Part shown: piece after piece, positions 31,729-39,161 of the stretch
Layout of the letters: the number at the start of each line of letters is the position of its first letter
How positions within the stretch are numbered: position 1 is the first letter of the stretch
DNA from: Candidatus Physcousia equi
Lineage (GTDB): Bacteria; Bacteroidota; Bacteroidia; Bacteroidales; Bacteroidaceae
Assembly (NCBI GenBank): GCA_018065005.1
Contig: JAGHUD010000076.1
Coordinates: 1-39,161 of the forward strand
Direction: 5' to 3'
Length of the DNA stretch: 39,161 nt
Notes under the pieces: model-generated
Told to the model about the DNA's origin: nothing
Databases searched by the model: none
What the model saw: only the letters and a program-made list of their open reading frames with translations
Program-made: the position numbers and the translations under genes

Positions 31729-33260
31729 AGGCGTGCAGGCAAGTCTTGATGGATATTTTGCTCACGATGGCATATCTTCACCTCGATGCTGTATTTGGCA
31801 TGGAGATGCTCTGCCAGATGCTGTGCACTGTAGACAGAGCGATGCTGCCCACCCGTACATCCGAAAGAGAACATGAGCGATGTGAAGCCACGCTGCATGT
31901 AGCGCTCTACGTGTGCATCGGCAAGGCGATAGACGCTGTCCAAGAAGGTCAGTATCTCACCATCATCTTCGAGAAAACGAATGACAGGCTCGTCCAATCC
32001 CGTCAGTTGCTTGTAGGGCTCATAGCGTCCTGGGTTGTGTGTGCTTCGGCAATCGAAAACGTATCCACCGCCGTTGCCACTCTCATCCTGAGGTATGCCT
32101 TTGCGATAGGAGAAGCTGAAGATGCGCACAACGAGCGGTCCCTTTCCGTCGTATTTGGAGAAGGTGGCGGGTCCGTCGGCAGGATGCGCCTTAAAGGGAT
32201 TCTGGTCGGTGGTGCGGTAGCCATCTGTACGCACCACGGGTGGCTCAGGTTGTGGCTGAAACTGAGGCAGCGCTACGAGTTCACTCAGGACTTCCTTGAG
32301 ATAGGGGTATGGGCAAGCGTCACGCTGGAGCAACTGACGCAGGTTTTGCATCGCATAGGGAATGCTGTCGAGAAAATGCTTCTTTCGTTCGAAGTAGCCC
32401 CGAAAACCATACGCTCCCAACACCTGGAGCAGACGGAACAGCACGAAGAGTCGGAGTCGCTCGCGGAACTTCACTGGGTTGACCTCGGTGTATTGCTTGA
32501 GCGAGTCGAGATATTCGTCGATGAGCGAGTTGCGGAGTTCTTCGTCGTACTGCGCAGATGCTTGCCAGAGGAAAGAGGCGAGGTCATATTGCACGGGACC
32601 TCGGCGTCCGCCTTGGAAGTCAATGAAGAAAGGATTGCCCTCGGCGTCTATCATGACGTTGCGCGCCTGAAAGTCGCGATAGAGGAAGGCTTCGGCTGAG
32701 TCGCTGACGAGGTCGCGCGCCATGAGTTGGAAAGAGGCCTCCAGCTTGAGTTCATGAAAGTCGAGACCGGTGGCTTTGAGAAAGCAATACTTGAAATAGT
32801 TGAGATCGAAGAGCACATTCGTCTCGTCCATGGCAGCCTGCGGATAGCACTGCGAGAAGTCGAGACCGCGCGCACCCCGAATCTGGAGGTTCGGGAGTTG
32901 GCGTATGGTGCGGCGCAGAAGCTCTCGCTCCTGCTGATTGTAGCGTCCGCCCGCTTCTCGTCCGCCGCGTAACGCGTCGAACAAAGAGGTCGATCCGAGG
33001 TCGCTCTGCAGATAGCACAAGCCGTCGGCGCTTTTCGCCAAGACTTGCGGTACGGGCAACTGGCGCAAGCGGAAATGCTCTGCAAGATAGCAGAAGGCAT
33101 GGTTCTCGTCGCGACTCGTACCCACAACACCAATGACACTGCGCCCATCACGAGCCACCATGCGATAATAGTTGCGATTGCTGCCACTGCCGGTGATGGG
33201 TTCCACCGAAATGGGCGCTTCGTGCGCATAATCCTTAAATAATGTAATGAGTTGTTGCAT
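31725..33260 (-). CDS. AmgK-like sugar kinase fused to a RapZ C-terminal domain
   Basis: This is a 511-residue fusion. The first 340 or so residues are an aminoglycoside-phosphotransferase-type kinase: a SGSNRNYYRMV nucleotide loop, the catalytic Brenner-like segment YRDFQARNVMID and the metal segment FIDFQGGRRGPVQYDLASFL, which resembles AmgK (anomeric MurNAc/GlcNAc kinase). From about residue 378 a RapZ C-terminal domain follows (VRIFSFSYRKGIP, YVFDCRSTHNPGRYEPYK, LTGLDEPV, FGCTGGQHRSVYSAQHLAEH). In E. coli this RapZ domain binds glucosamine-6-phosphate; the RapZ N-terminal ATPase part is absent. The gene overlaps the MurU-like gene by ATGA. The link to cell-wall sugar recycling is an inference from both halves and the neighbour. 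Confidence 0.85.
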   Translation of the reverse strand: MQQLITLFKDYAHEAPISVEPITGSGSNRNYYRMVARDGRSVIGVVGTSRDENHAFCYLAEHFRLRQLPVPQVLAKSADGLCYLQSDLGSTSLFDALRGGREAGGRYNQQERELLRRTIRQLPNLQIRGARGLDFSQCYPQAAMDETNVLFDLNYFKYCFLKATGLDFHELKLEASFQLMARDLVSDSAEAFLYRDFQARNVMIDAEGNPFFIDFQGGRRGPVQYDLASFLWQASAQYDEELRNSLIDEYLDSLKQYTEVNPVKFRERLRLFVLFRLLQVLGAYGFRGYFERKKHFLDSIPYAMQNLRQLLQRDACPYPYLKEVLSELVALPQFQPQPEPPVVRTDGYRTTDQNPFKAHPADGPATFSKYDGKGPLVVRIFSFSYRKGIPQDESGNGGGYVFDCRSTHNPGRYEPYKQLTGLDEPVIRFLEDDGEILTFLDSVYRLADAHVERYMQRGFTSLMFSFGCTGGQHRSVYSAQHLAEHLHAKYSIEVKICHREQNIHQDLPARL

Positions 33261-33283
33261 GACGAGAGTGAATGATTGGGTGT

Positions 33284-33366
33284 GGGAGAAACACTAATGA
33301 GCAGCTACGGGAGAAACGGTGACGAGTGGCGGCGAGTTTCACTAATGAGCAGCTGTTGGAGAAACG
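33284..33366. repeat. Degenerate tandem array, about 24-base period, in front of the kinase-RapZ gene
   Basis: GAGAAAC or GAGTTTC ends at 33292, 33317, 33340 and 33365. The 14-base piece ACTAATGAGCAGCT occurs at 33293-33306 and again exactly 48 bases later (33341-33354). Confidence 0.65.
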
Positions 33367-34566
33367 TTATTCTTTATTCTTCCAGATTTTCATCACTTTG
33401 CTTCGAATGGCGAGCACGTTGATGATGCCCACAACGAGGAAGAGCGACAAGCCGATGAGAACAGAGGGCAAAAGTCCGCCGCCCTCCATCTCGGGGAAGA
33501 CACTCCATAGCATGTCGAGGTAGTAGCTGCGCACCAGACTCAGAAGCAGGATGGCAATGAGGAGCACAAGGGCGTTCATGCCGAGCGTGAGCAGCTGATA
33601 GGGCAGGCAGACGCTCATGGGTGAATAGCCGATGAGCAAGAGGTTCTGAAGCTTCTGCGTGTTCTTCTGCACCAGCAGATAGATGCTGAGCATGAGGATG
33701 TAGAACGACAACAGACTGATGAGCAAACCAATGGCCATGACAATGGCGCTGACGATGCGCAGGAAGAACATGGTCTTTCCGGCATCGAGCTTGTCGTCGG
33801 CTATCTCATATCCTTGCTCACTGAAGTACTCCATGATGTGTTCGTCGGCAGGATTCGCCACCCGTACAATAAGTCGCGTGGGCGACGCATCCTCGTTGGG
33901 GGCAAAGCGTGCGTTGCTCCAACGAATGAACTCCTCGGGCGCAAGAATGGTGTTGATGCGGTTGGTGAAACCTACCACCCTTCCGCTCACGACAGCCTCT
34001 TGTCCGTTGCCACGCATGACGATGCGCATCTTGACCATGCCCGCCACGTCTTCGGTGATCTTCGGAAGGGACTGGCTGGGTGCAAAACCGAAATTGTAGA
34101 TGGCCAAATAGCTACGCGGCAGAATAATGGGGACGATGCCCTCCTCCTCGCTGAACCGCCATGCGTCGCTCTTGAGGTCGATGAAGTCGGCAGGTACGGA
34201 TTCGAAGAACATGTCGGTGCTCATTCCTTGTCCACCGGAAACACCGACGGAGGCATACACATGGTATTGCGTGGCAGTGAAACACCCAACACCTTTCGAG
34301 AAGGGCTGCGCTTCGATGTCGGCAATCTCCGCTTCGCTGAAGCTGGTAGACTGTCCGGTGAGTCCACCCACCATACTGATCGACTTCGAAACGATGAGAT
34401 AGTCATTCTTGATGAAACTGTCTTCCTGCGAGAAGGCAGGCTTGACGTCTTGATAGAACTGTATGGAGAGCAACACGATGAGCATGCCCAAGAGGTTGGC
34501 AAAGAAGAAGCCCACGAGTTGCCCGATGCTGACGTGCTGACGAAGGAGTTTCCAGACGAGATGCAT
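33367..34566 (-). CDS. FtsX/MacB-like ABC permease
   Basis: This 399-residue membrane protein has the FtsX-fold layout: one N-terminal helix (about 18-37, LVGFFFANLLGMLIVLLSIQ), a large extracytoplasmic domain (about 45-270), then three C-terminal helices (about 275-300, about 325-352 and about 372-395). It pairs with the ATPase gene upstream, which ends 28 bases before it. Such pairs (LolCDE/MacB/FtsEX type) move lipoproteins or other substrates or send signals, rather than import small solutes. There is a single permease gene. The substrate is unknown. Confidence 0.8.
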   Translation of the reverse strand: MHLVWKLLRQHVSIGQLVGFFFANLLGMLIVLLSIQFYQDVKPAFSQEDSFIKNDYLIVSKSISMVGGLTGQSTSFSEAEIADIEAQPFSKGVGCFTATQYHVYASVGVSGGQGMSTDMFFESVPADFIDLKSDAWRFSEEEGIVPIILPRSYLAIYNFGFAPSQSLPKITEDVAGMVKMRIVMRGNGQEAVVSGRVVGFTNRINTILAPEEFIRWSNARFAPNEDASPTRLIVRVANPADEHIMEYFSEQGYEIADDKLDAGKTMFFLRIVSAIVMAIGLLISLLSFYILMLSIYLLVQKNTQKLQNLLLIGYSPMSVCLPYQLLTLGMNALVLLIAILLLSLVRSYYLDMLWSVFPEMEGGGLLPSVLIGLSLFLVVGIINVLAIRSKVMKIWKNKE

Positions 34567-34594
34567 TGTATGGATAGTGTAAGGTTGTGGATAG

Positions 34595-35239
34595 TTAGAG
34601 ATGAAGTATGCGATCGTAGGGGATACTCATGTGCTTGCCTATGCTCGTCACGATGACTCCGGCTCCCTGCTGGTGTGCCTCTTCCATCATGATGTCTGCC
34701 ATAATCTGGGAGTTGGCGTCGTCCAGATGGCTGATAGGTTCGTCCACAAGCAAGAAGTCAAACGGCTGCACCAAGGCGCGCATCATCGCCACTCTCTGCT
34801 GCTGTCCGAAACTCATCTTCCCCACCTTTTGGTCTGCCTTGTCGGGAATGCCAAAGGCTTCGAACCACCTTAGGATGTCTTCTCTTGACTTGAAGCCCGT
34901 GAGTTGATTCTTGATGAGCACATTCTCCAGGGCTGTGAGTTCGGGGAAAAGGCGTAGCTCCTGAAACACATGGCTGAGCGAACGCTGGCGCAAGTGTGTC
35001 CAGCGCGACGTTGAGAACGCTCGCACGTCTTCCTCGTCGAAGCAAATCCTTCCACTGTAGTCATGACGATATCCGATGATGTAGCTGCACATAGAACTCT
35101 TGCCGGTGCCGCTGCTTGCCTCGACGAGATAGAGTTGGTTGCGCTCGAAGGTGACCTCCGATTTCCATATCTCGCTGGAGATGTCAGTGCGCGTAGCAAA
35201 GACGTTGGGCAGGACGTTGTTCAGTCGTATTCTTTCCAT
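34595..35239 (-). CDS. ABC ATPase, LolD/MacB-like
   Basis: This 214-residue ATPase has Walker A ASSGTGKSS (41-49), Q-loop VFQELRLFPEL (91-101), signature MSFGQQQR (142-149) in place of the usual LSGGQ, and Walker B FLLVDEPISHLD (162-173). The usual histidine of the switch is not obvious (VIVTSIGKHM). It sits 21 bases after the DUF4836 gene and 28 bases before its permease, so the three are probably one unit. Confidence 0.85.
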   Translation of the reverse strand: MERIRLNNVLPNVFATRTDISSEIWKSEVTFERNQLYLVEASSGTGKSSMCSYIIGYRHDYSGRICFDEEDVRAFSTSRWTHLRQRSLSHVFQELRLFPELTALENVLIKNQLTGFKSREDILRWFEAFGIPDKADQKVGKMSFGQQQRVAMMRALVQPFDFLLVDEPISHLDDANSQIMADIMMEEAHQQGAGVIVTSIGKHMSIPYDRILHL

Positions 35240-35260
35240 CGCATTTGTATGTCGCGGGAC

Positions 35261-36682
35261 TTACTTGAACATCTTTTCCACAAAATCTGCTCCGTCCTTC
35301 ACACTGAGCACCAATTCCGCATGGGTGAGCTCAGGGCAACGCAGCGTGAGCTGGTCGAGCTCCTTGAGGCGCGAGCCCATGAGGAGCAGCGAACTCTTCA
35401 TGTTGGGGTCTGCCTTCTGCATCACGGCGAGCAATTGCTGGACGTCGCACGAAACATAGAAATAGCATTCTTTGATGTCGCCGAGCTTGCTCACCAGCGA
35501 CGATTCCGCCTTTTTGCCCACCAAGGCATTCATCTCTCCCGAGTTGCTGACGTAGAAGGTGTTATCCTTTTGTCCGATGAAGATGGGCTCGTCACCTTTG
35601 CCGATGCAATAGGTGTTGTTGGTCAGTTTCGTTGCCTCCAGTTGTCCTCCCGTGAGGGCTTTCACATTGTCGGCGAGAGCAAGCAGATGATTGTCAGCCA
35701 CGTTGGCCTGAACGAGCACCTTGTCGTCGCCGTAGGAGAAGGAGATGTCGCCGCGCAAGGATGTCAGCGCCTTGTCCAGACCCGCTATGTCGGCGAGTTC
35801 TTTAATCGCTTTGATACTTTCGAGCATTTCCGGTGTGATCTTCGAACCGTCGAAACTCAGTGATCCCCAAACGAGCGGATGGCTCATACCTTGTGCCACG
35901 AAGGTGCCATCAATCTTCTTGAGTTTATCTTCATGCTCGGCGATGTAGATGTAGTTTTTCATCTCTTCTGTATTGAGCACTAAGTCTATGGCGAAGATCG
36001 CTTCAGAACCTTGAATGTCGAATGTGACGGCTACGTCGGCATCCAGACACTCAGGCTTGATGTCGACTCCATTACCCACCAAAGTTTTGCCTTTGGTCAG
36101 AGATTCTTCCAAGGGCAGCACCATGGCCAAGGGCTTGTCGAGTTTCTCCACATTGCTGTAGAGCGTTGTGCCCATGATGGATTCCTCTTCGTTCTGTTCC
36201 ATGAGGGTAAGGAGAATCTTACGGGCATTCATACCGCCTCCCATCAGGATGAGCATTCGGGTGTTGTCGAAACATCCAATCGCATCGCCCATCTCCATCC
36301 AGTTGTAGCCCTGTTTCTCGCTAAGCTTGATGTTGAGCATCTCGCCATAGGTGCTGAGCATGGTCTTCAGTTTGCCACTGTCCTTAACGGGAAGCACCAC
36401 GCCGGTTGCCTCTTTGGGCGTGACGAATACGTAGAAGGGGAGTTCAACGTCGATGCCGCTGTTCTGGATGAACAATTCTCCAGCTCCCAAGACATCCTCC
36501 AGGTCAATGTGATGCTTCTTCATAAACCCAGTCACGTCGACACGTGCAAGTGCCTTGGCATCCTTGGGTACTACGCTGCAATAAGAATGGTTCTTACGAC
36601 CGCAGCAAAGGAAACAAACAACGATGACTGCTACAACTACAACGGCAATCGCCGCTGTGATAATCCATCTTTTCTTGTTCAT
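35261..36682 (-). CDS. DUF4836-like envelope protein
   Basis: This 473-residue protein has a hydrophobic N-terminus (IITAAIAVVVVAVIVVCFLC) that is either an anchor or a lipoprotein-like signal with CFLCCG. After it comes VVPKDAKALARVDVTGFMKK, the typical opening of DUF4836 proteins, then repeated beta-rich segments with no catalytic motif. The start at 36682 (MNKKRW) is chosen because the longer frame from 36850 covers a tandem-repeat region. It is followed by an ABC ATPase and FtsX-like permease with short gaps, so it may be the exported partner of that pair. Confidence 0.75.
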   Translation of the reverse strand: MNKKRWIITAAIAVVVVAVIVVCFLCCGRKNHSYCSVVPKDAKALARVDVTGFMKKHHIDLEDVLGAGELFIQNSGIDVELPFYVFVTPKEATGVVLPVKDSGKLKTMLSTYGEMLNIKLSEKQGYNWMEMGDAIGCFDNTRMLILMGGGMNARKILLTLMEQNEEESIMGTTLYSNVEKLDKPLAMVLPLEESLTKGKTLVGNGVDIKPECLDADVAVTFDIQGSEAIFAIDLVLNTEEMKNYIYIAEHEDKLKKIDGTFVAQGMSHPLVWGSLSFDGSKITPEMLESIKAIKELADIAGLDKALTSLRGDISFSYGDDKVLVQANVADNHLLALADNVKALTGGQLEATKLTNNTYCIGKGDEPIFIGQKDNTFYVSNSGEMNALVGKKAESSLVSKLGDIKECYFYVSCDVQQLLAVMQKADPNMKSSLLLMGSRLKELDQLTLRCPELTHAELVLSVKDGADFVEKMFK

Positions 36683-36694
36683 ACTTCTTGTTTT

Positions 36695-36890
36695 GAATAT
36701 TGTCTTTTGGTAATTGAATTCTCTAAAGGATATTTTTGAATATTGTCTTTTGCTAATTGTATTCTCTAAAGGATAACTTATGGAATGCGTGGAGGCACTG
36801 CTTATTTGAATGCACGAAGGGAAAGTTAATTGAATGCTCTGGGGGAGCAAGTCGAGTGCTTTGGGGCAGCTGATTGTATGCGCAGAGGCG
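36695..36890. repeat. Nine-unit degenerate tandem array, 21-25 base period
   Basis: Units beginning with GAAT, GTAT or GAGT start at 36695, 36716, 36738, 36759, 36783, 36808, 36832, 36854 and 36876. The first four units form a nearly perfect 43-base duplication (TTTTGAATATTGTCTTTTG...); the later ones share GAATGC and a G-run. The array fills the gap between rsmE and the DUF4836 gene. Confidence 0.65.
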
Positions 36891-36897
36891 TATGTGT

Positions 36898-37647
36898 CTA
36901 TCCCACTTCGTTGGCAAGGTGCATGAGGTGAACAGCTACGAGCGCTGCTGTCTCTGTGCGAAGCCTGCTCTTTCCCAACGAGACGGATCGAAAGCCGAGA
37001 CGTTCTGCCAGTCGCACCTCCTCCACGCTGAAATCGCCTTCCGGACCAATAAGCACGAGGGCATCTCCCTCTTTCAGCACGTCCTTCAGGTGGGGCTTGG
37101 AGACAGGTTGTTGTGCTGCTGTGCCTTGCTGTATGTCTTCCTCCTCATAGCAATGGCAGATGAACTTTTGCGCAACGCCCTGCACCTCTTCGACAAACTT
37201 GCGGAAGGGCATCATCTCATCCAGTTCGGGCTTCCATGCTTTGTGGCTCTGCTTCATGGCAGCGATGAGAATCTTGTCGATGCGTTCGTTCTTTATGTTG
37301 CGACGCTCGCTGTACTGGCAGTCGATAAACGACAAGCGGTCGAACCCGATTTCTGTGGCTTTCTCGGCAAACCATTCAGTGCGGTCGTTGAGTTTCGTCG
37401 GTGCCATCGCCAAATGGATGCGTCCGTTCCAGGCTCGCTCTTGCAGCAGTTGCTCGTTGATGGCATACAGACAACGATGCCCCGTTGCAGCCGTGATCAC
37501 AGCACGATAGTAGGCGCCCTTGCCATCCATGAGCTTGATTTCGTCACCGATACCCATGCGCAAGACACGCAGTGCGTGCTTCGCCTCCTCTTGCGGCAAC
37601 TCTCCACGCTCGGGCTGCGGAGTGTAGAAATATCGTTCTTCTTTCAT
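36898..37647 (-). CDS. rsmE: 16S rRNA m3U1498 methyltransferase
   Basis: This 249-residue SPOUT methyltransferase methylates N3 of U1498 in 16S rRNA. The N-terminal PUA-like domain (HALRVLRMGIGDEIKLMDGK) is followed by the knot domain, with KLNDRTEWFAEKATEIGFDR, ERRNIKNERIDKILIAAMKQ and the SAM-binding LVLIGPEGDFSVEEV and SLGKSRLRTETAALVAV. The start at 37647 (MKEERYFYTP) fits the family; the longer frame runs through a repeat. It is cytoplasmic and housekeeping. Confidence 0.95.
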   Translation of the reverse strand: MKEERYFYTPQPERGELPQEEAKHALRVLRMGIGDEIKLMDGKGAYYRAVITAATGHRCLYAINEQLLQERAWNGRIHLAMAPTKLNDRTEWFAEKATEIGFDRLSFIDCQYSERRNIKNERIDKILIAAMKQSHKAWKPELDEMMPFRKFVEEVQGVAQKFICHCYEEEDIQQGTAAQQPVSKPHLKDVLKEGDALVLIGPEGDFSVEEVRLAERLGFRSVSLGKSRLRTETAALVAVHLMHLANEVG

Positions 37648-37660
37648 CTGTGTTGTTGTT

Positions 37661-37761
37661 CGTGCGTATCGTGGGAGGACAAATAAACGTGCGGAAGCAA
37701 ACGTATCGGGGGATAGCAAATAAGCGTGCGTGAAACGTGCGGGAGCAAACGTATCGGGGGA
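37661..37761. repeat. Direct repeats in front of rsmE
   Basis: A 29-base sequence beginning AAACGTGCGGAAGCAAACGT occurs at 37685-37713 and, with one change, at 37733-37761, 48 bases apart. Shorter CGTGCG and CGTATCGGGGG pieces recur between and before them. It lies in the leader of rsmE. Confidence 0.75.
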
Positions 37762-37846
37762 CTCAACCGCATAGGCGTTGAGACAAGAGGTTTGCGGCGA
37801 ACTTGCCCTTGGTGCAGTCCTCTGCTTGCGCCATGCCTTCTTGTGC

Positions 37847-38809
37847 CTACTTCTTCTGTTTGGGCAGTTCCAGTTTCTTCCAAATCCAGCTGAACCATTC
37901 CTTGTCTTTATGCCAGCCGCCCTCTTCTTGCATATCCGCACACGCTACGATGTGGTAGCGGATATGGCCTTTGACGGGATGAAGAGAAATGAGGTAGTCA
38001 GTATCCGTTTCCTTGATTTTGGCATCTGCCACAAACTCGTTGGGCACGAAGACTGCGATGCCCAGCGCCTCCTCCAGTTCCGGTGCATTCTTGTCGGGCA
38101 CGTTACTGCCCCAAGTCGCCACACAGAGTCCCTTCTGTCCGTCGGCGGTCTTCAGTTTGTCGGATTTGACGCTTGTTTTGTTTTCAAACTTTTGCGCCCC
38201 AGTGAAGAAGCGATCCTTGTCGGTTGCTCCTTCGAGATATACGTCCACCTGCACATCTCTGTGGCCGGGCAACAAGGTATATGATTGGCGCATCTGCACC
38301 TTCTTGCCATTGATTTGCCAATCCTGATCCCACATCTCCACGATGACCGCCTTCGGACCCGCATTGATGATGCGCTGACCGCGCGCCCGCACCGTGTCGA
38401 TGAAACAAGGCTGACCGTCGCGGCAACCGCGGAATGAGCCTGCGCCAACGCTCTCGCCAACGCAGAGGATGTCGCGTCCGTAACCGTTCTCAAGCCATTC
38501 GGCACTGTTGCTGAAATGCGTGCGGTCGAGCTCCAGCTGTGCGCGTTTCTTGCCATAGACGCCAACCGTTTGGCGATGGTCCATGGAGATACGGAAGCCG
38601 ACGTAGTCACCTTCCCACATCACACCATGACCATATATCGCATCATAGCTTGCCAAGGGGTCTTCGGTTCCCTTGAACTCAATCTCGTTGATCTTCGGAA
38701 AACGAAGATGCTTATCCCACAATTTCATTTGTGCATAGGCAATGCCCTTTTCCTGTGCCTGAACGAAGAAAGGAACGCACAGTGCCATGCAGAGTAGAAT
38801 CTTTTTCAT
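37847..38809 (-). CDS. Exported DUF4861 family protein
   Basis: This protein of about 320 residues has a signal peptide (MKKILLCMALCVPFFVQAQ). The mature part matches DUF4861: YDAIYGHGVMWEGDYVGFRI, MDHRQTVGVYGKK, GYGRDILCVGESVGAGSF, QSYTLLPGHRDVQVDVYLEG and later LISLHPVKGHIRYHIVACAD. The family is common in Bacteroidales polysaccharide-use loci and has no settled activity; a carbohydrate role is an inference. The Met one codon upstream (38812) is equally possible. A -7 element lies at 38937-38944. Confidence 0.8.
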   Translation of the reverse strand: MKKILLCMALCVPFFVQAQEKGIAYAQMKLWDKHLRFPKINEIEFKGTEDPLASYDAIYGHGVMWEGDYVGFRISMDHRQTVGVYGKKRAQLELDRTHFSNSAEWLENGYGRDILCVGESVGAGSFRGCRDGQPCFIDTVRARGQRIINAGPKAVIVEMWDQDWQINGKKVQMRQSYTLLPGHRDVQVDVYLEGATDKDRFFTGAQKFENKTSVKSDKLKTADGQKGLCVATWGSNVPDKNAPELEEALGIAVFVPNEFVADAKIKETDTDYLISLHPVKGHIRYHIVACADMQEEGGWHKDKEWFSWIWKKLELPKQKK

Positions 38810-38936
38810 CATAGTTGCTGAAGCAGGGCTGCAGCCTCCGACCTTTCCCACCTTTCAGCCTCCTCTTGAGGGCGAAAGCGGGGAAAAAGAGTAAACGAAT
38901 TGACTGCAAAAACGCTTTTTGAGTTTAAACTTTTGG

Positions 38937-38944
38937 CAAATTTA
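38937..38944 (-). promoter_or_regulatory. -7 element for the DUF4861 gene
   Basis: The reverse strand reads TAAATTTG (TAnnTTTG). No good -33 box is seen. The leader would be about 125 bases. Confidence 0.4.
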
Positions 38945-39008
38945 CGAAAACTTTACGAAATAACGTATATTTTTCTTCCATTTTTATGCAATTCTAAAAG
39001 AAATGTAT

Positions 39009-39016
39009 TATATTTG
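39009..39016 (+). promoter_or_regulatory. Plus-strand -7 element near the right edge
   Basis: TATATTTG fits TAnnTTTG in an AT-rich stretch. It would start a transcript with a leader of at least 80 bases, leading out of the window. Confidence 0.45.
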
Positions 39017-39104
39017 CATCACTTTAACGGAAAAAGAAAACGGAGGACAACGCCCCACCGACGTCAAACACGCTGCCTCAGACAGCTCCAAACATCCCCA
39101 CACA

Positions 39105-39161
39105 ATGCCCCCTAGCATCCACCGCGCTGTGGATTTGGAGTTCCGGAAACGACCACAGCGC
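39105..39161 (+). CDS. Possible start of a gene cut by the window edge
   Basis: An ATG at 39105 opens a frame of 19 codons (MPPSIHRAVDLEFRKRPQR) to the end of the window, about 90 bases after a -7 element. It is too short for recognition, and the same stretch contains an inverted repeat, so it may be leader RNA instead. Confidence 0.25.
   Translation, partial: MPPSIHRAVDLEFRKRPQR
39124..39161. repeat. Inverted repeat at the right edge
   Basis: GCGCTGTGG (39124-39132) and CCACAGCGC (39153-39161) are perfect complements, with TTCCGGAA, itself a palindrome, in the loop. The arm may extend beyond the window. Confidence 0.6.

Overview
The window looks like a chromosome segment of a Bacteroidales bacterium, most likely Prevotellaceae (Prevotella in the broad sense). 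The reasons are the Bacteroidetes-type promoter elements (TAnnTTTG at -7, in the best cases with TTTG about 20 bases upstream), a UpxY-like NusG paralogue, and Bacteroidales families such as DUF4836, DUF4861, DUF3472 and probably DUF3843. No rRNA or tRNA gene was recognised. The genus is an inference; nothing here fixes the species.

Left part, about 1-13.2 kb, is accessory and almost entirely on the minus strand. It holds a cut-off RhuM-like gene, an ornithine cyclodeaminase-family enzyme, and then a patchy island at about 1.5-10.7 kb. The island has a large SNF2/SWIM helicase, a probable DUF3843 protein, a GNAT-like protein, an IS200-like REP-associated transposase (RAYT), and several broken genes: a UPF0158 gene with an in-frame stop, a DUF2800-like phage remnant with two stops, a frameshifted hypothetical gene, and a C-terminal duplicate of that last gene. 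A palindromic REP-like repeat occurs as four full copies and one half copy only around and inside this island. It flanks the RAYT gene, and one copy lies in frame inside it. Beyond the island are a DegT-family sugar aminotransferase carrying a second kind of in-frame palindromic insert, and the UpxY-like antiterminator that probably headed a surface-polysaccharide locus.

Middle part, about 13.5-30.7 kb, is mostly housekeeping. On the plus strand there is a metal permease with a fused HMA domain and a good terminator. A minus-strand block follows: histidine phosphatase, xseA, xseB, ilvE and a DUF3472 protein. Then plus-strand genes: a stand-alone carboxyltransferase (oadA/pycB-like), pgk translationally coupled to an orphan NMT1-like binding lipoprotein and a TPR protein, a GH20 hexosaminidase, a FecE/BtuD-like ATPase and cysK.

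Right part, about 30.9-38.9 kb, is a minus-strand run: DUF4861 protein, rsmE, DUF4836 protein, an ABC ATPase with its FtsX-like permease, an AmgK-like kinase fused to a RapZ C-terminal domain, and a MurU-like nucleotidyltransferase. The last two fit an amino-sugar (MurNAc/GlcNAc) recycling step with a built-in RapZ-type sensor. Three gaps in this run, and one after oadA, carry short degenerate tandem arrays, mostly with a period near 21-25 bp; no gene model explains them. A plus-strand promoter and a leader with a hairpin close the window.
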